This document shows, piece after piece, positions 62,922 to 64,000 of a stretch of DNA of 64,000 nt; position 1 is the stretch's first letter, and each line of letters starts with the position of its first letter. A program made the position numbers and the translations under genes. The notes under the pieces were generated by a model, which saw only the letters and a program-made list of their open reading frames with translations, was not told the DNA's origin and searched no databases. This DNA is from Pedobacter sp. BMA (GTDB lineage Bacteria; Bacteroidota; Bacteroidia; Sphingobacteriales; Sphingobacteriaceae), in NCBI RefSeq assembly GCF_001027745.1, contig NZ_LECU01000001.1:1-64000 (forward strand), written 5' to 3'.

Positions 62922-63593
62922 ATGTCAAAAAGAATATTAATTATTGTTTCCAATGCAAAGGTAATTGGACCAAAAAACAGAAAAACAGGTGTATTTCTTG
63001 ATGAAGTAGCCCACCCCTATGTAGCATTTGATGACGCCGGTTACCAGATCGACTTTGCCAGCATCACCGGTGCGGTACCAGCTCTTGATAATATGGAGGC
63101 AAAAGACGAAGAATCGAATGCGCGATTCCTGCAGAAAGGCGGCTGGGAAAAAATGCAGCACAACACCAAACTTGCGGATGTAGATGCCAGTATTTATGAT
63201 GCGATTTTTGTTCCTGGTGGTTTAGCTCCGATGGTAGACATGCCCGAAGATGCGCTGTTGAAAAAAGTGATTGCAGAAACCTACGAAAGAGGCGCCGTAG
63301 TTGGCGCAGTATGTCACGGGCCGGTTTCATTGTTAAATGTAACACTTAGCGATGGCACCTATCTGGTAAAGGACAAAAACATCACCTCTTTTACCGATAA
63401 AGAAGAAAATCACTATGCAAAAGAAGATGTTCCGTTCCTCCTGGAAAGTGCGCTTACTGAACAAGGTGGCAGGTTTCATGCGGCAAGCCCATGGTCGGAT
63501 AACAGCATTGCAGATGGAAATCTGGTTACCGGTCAAAATCCGGCATCTGCACGTGGTACAGCGCTAAAGGTAATTGAAATTTTAGAAGCATAA
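62922..63593 (+). CDS. DJ-1/PfpI-family type 1 glutamine amidotransferase-like protein
   Basis: The 223-residue product has the nucleophile elbow AVCHGP (Cys131, His132), a conserved acidic residue near 28 (FLDEVAHPY) and IFVPGGLAPM before it, as in Hsp31/YDR533C-like members of the family. Likely roles are glyoxalase/deglycase-type detoxification or a chaperone function. The two-gene unit with the monooxygenase suggests a response to reactive electrophiles. A bidirectional terminator follows. Confidence 0.9.
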   Translation: MSKRILIIVSNAKVIGPKNRKTGVFLDEVAHPYVAFDDAGYQIDFASITGAVPALDNMEAKDEESNARFLQKGGWEKMQHNTKLADVDASIYDAIFVPGGLAPMVDMPEDALLKKVIAETYERGAVVGAVCHGPVSLLNVTLSDGTYLVKDKNITSFTDKEENHYAKEDVPFLLESALTEQGGRFHAASPWSDNSIADGNLVTGQNPASARGTALKVIEILEA

Positions 63594-63610
63594 TATTCGT
63601 CACCAGATAA

Positions 63611-63648
63611 AAAGGCTGTATCACTAAATCAAAAATGATACAGCCTTT
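63611..63648. terminator. Bidirectional terminator between the DJ-1-like and Crp/Fnr genes
   Basis: AAAGGCTGTATCA and TGATACAGCCTTT form a perfect 13-base stem with a 12-base loop between two convergent genes. Confidence 0.88.
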
Positions 63649-63666
63649 ACCTGCAATCGGCAGCGT

Positions 63667-64000
63667 TTAATATAACCGGCTTAGTGTTTCCCTCGATACG
63701 CCAAGGTAGGCTGCAATCAGTTGTTTAGGGACAATATTATAAAGTTGCGGGTACATGGCCAGTAGCTCTTCATAACGGGTTTTGGCATCGTTATTCATGA
63801 ACGATAACAATCTTTTCTGCGAGGCTACGTAACCTCTATTGGAACGCCATCGAAAGAAATATTCCAAAGGGTAAATTTCTTTGCACATCTTCTCTCTATC
63901 CTCACTGGTTAGGCATAATACCCGCGCATCAGTAACACAATCAAGGTTCACTGTTGCAGCCTCTCCATTATATAAAGCATTGTAATCCGAGGCCCACCAT
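63667..64000 (-). CDS. Crp/Fnr-family regulator, C-terminal part (cut by window edge)
   Basis: The frame is open from the window edge (reading WWASDYNALYNGEAATVNLDCVTDARVL) to a stop at 63667, so the N-terminal part of the gene lies outside. The visible part is the end of the effector barrel, the long dimer helix and a helix-turn-helix with PKQLIAAYLGVSRETLSRLY at the very end. It is a candidate for binding the CRP-like palindromes at 62444-62496. Confidence 0.82.
   Translation of the reverse strand, partial: WWASDYNALYNGEAATVNLDCVTDARVLCLTSEDREKMCKEIYPLEYFFRWRSNRGYVASQKRLLSFMNNDAKTRYEELLAMYPQLYNIVPKQLIAAYLGVSRETLSRLY

Overview
The window looks like a chromosomal segment of a free-living Bacteroidota, most likely a Sphingobacteriaceae member close to Pedobacter. 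This rests on the TTTG/TAnnTTTG promoter elements, a SusC/SusD polysaccharide utilisation locus with a hybrid two-component sensor, the lipoprotein style, the Crp/Fnr regulators and a type VI secretion system (T6SS) of the Bacteroidetes-specific subtype iii. The genus is an inference.

Positions 1-28.3 kb are a T6SSiii locus. The core is split over several units: a minus-strand operon tssO-tssO-tssP-tssR-tssH-tssB-tssC (22.6 to 13.7 kb), a plus-strand tssE-tssF pair, a lone minus-strand tssG, and a plus-strand tssN-tssK pair. TssJ, TssL, TssM and TssA are not seen, as expected for subtype iii, and no TssQ lipoprotein was recognised. Two tandem hcp-type tssD genes (11.8-12.7 kb) and the 5' end of a third at the left edge supply tube subunits. 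Between them lies a minus-strand effector operon: vgrG, a 57-residue unknown, a DUF2931-like lipoprotein, a Tle1-type (DUF2235) lipase, a 323-residue unknown, a DUF4280 PAAR-like tip protein, an 882-residue unknown, a small lipoprotein, a 264-residue unknown and a six-helix membrane protein. This reads as one recognisable lipase/immunity pair plus one unrecognised effector/immunity cassette.

Positions 28.3-44 kb are mixed: a GH32 fructanase, an orphan cobalamin riboswitch facing a decayed TonB-receptor remnant, a cold-shock protein, two paralogous Crp/Fnr regulators, a GNAT acetyltransferase, a DUF4142-like protein, a PAS histidine kinase, an M61 peptidase, a DUF4143-type ATPase, tRNA-His, RNase HI, an AraC regulator and an SDR oxidoreductase. 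Three intergenic regions here carry 11-bp-periodic degenerate arrays. Two of these arrays end in the same 15-mer.

Positions 44-60.3 kb are a beta-1,4-galactan utilisation locus: SusC, SusD, a SusE-like surface protein, a GH53 endo-galactanase, a clan-A glycosidase (possibly GH147) and a GH2 beta-galactosidase on the minus strand. A 1357-residue hybrid two-component sensor/regulator is divergent from them, and an exact 12-bp direct repeat at 21-bp pitch lies in the intergenic region.

Positions 60.3-64 kb hold a SnoaL-like protein, an AraC regulator, a frameshifted SDR, an ABM-type monooxygenase, a DJ-1/PfpI protein and the C-terminal part of a Crp/Fnr regulator. Two CRP-like palindromes lie between the SDR and the monooxygenase.
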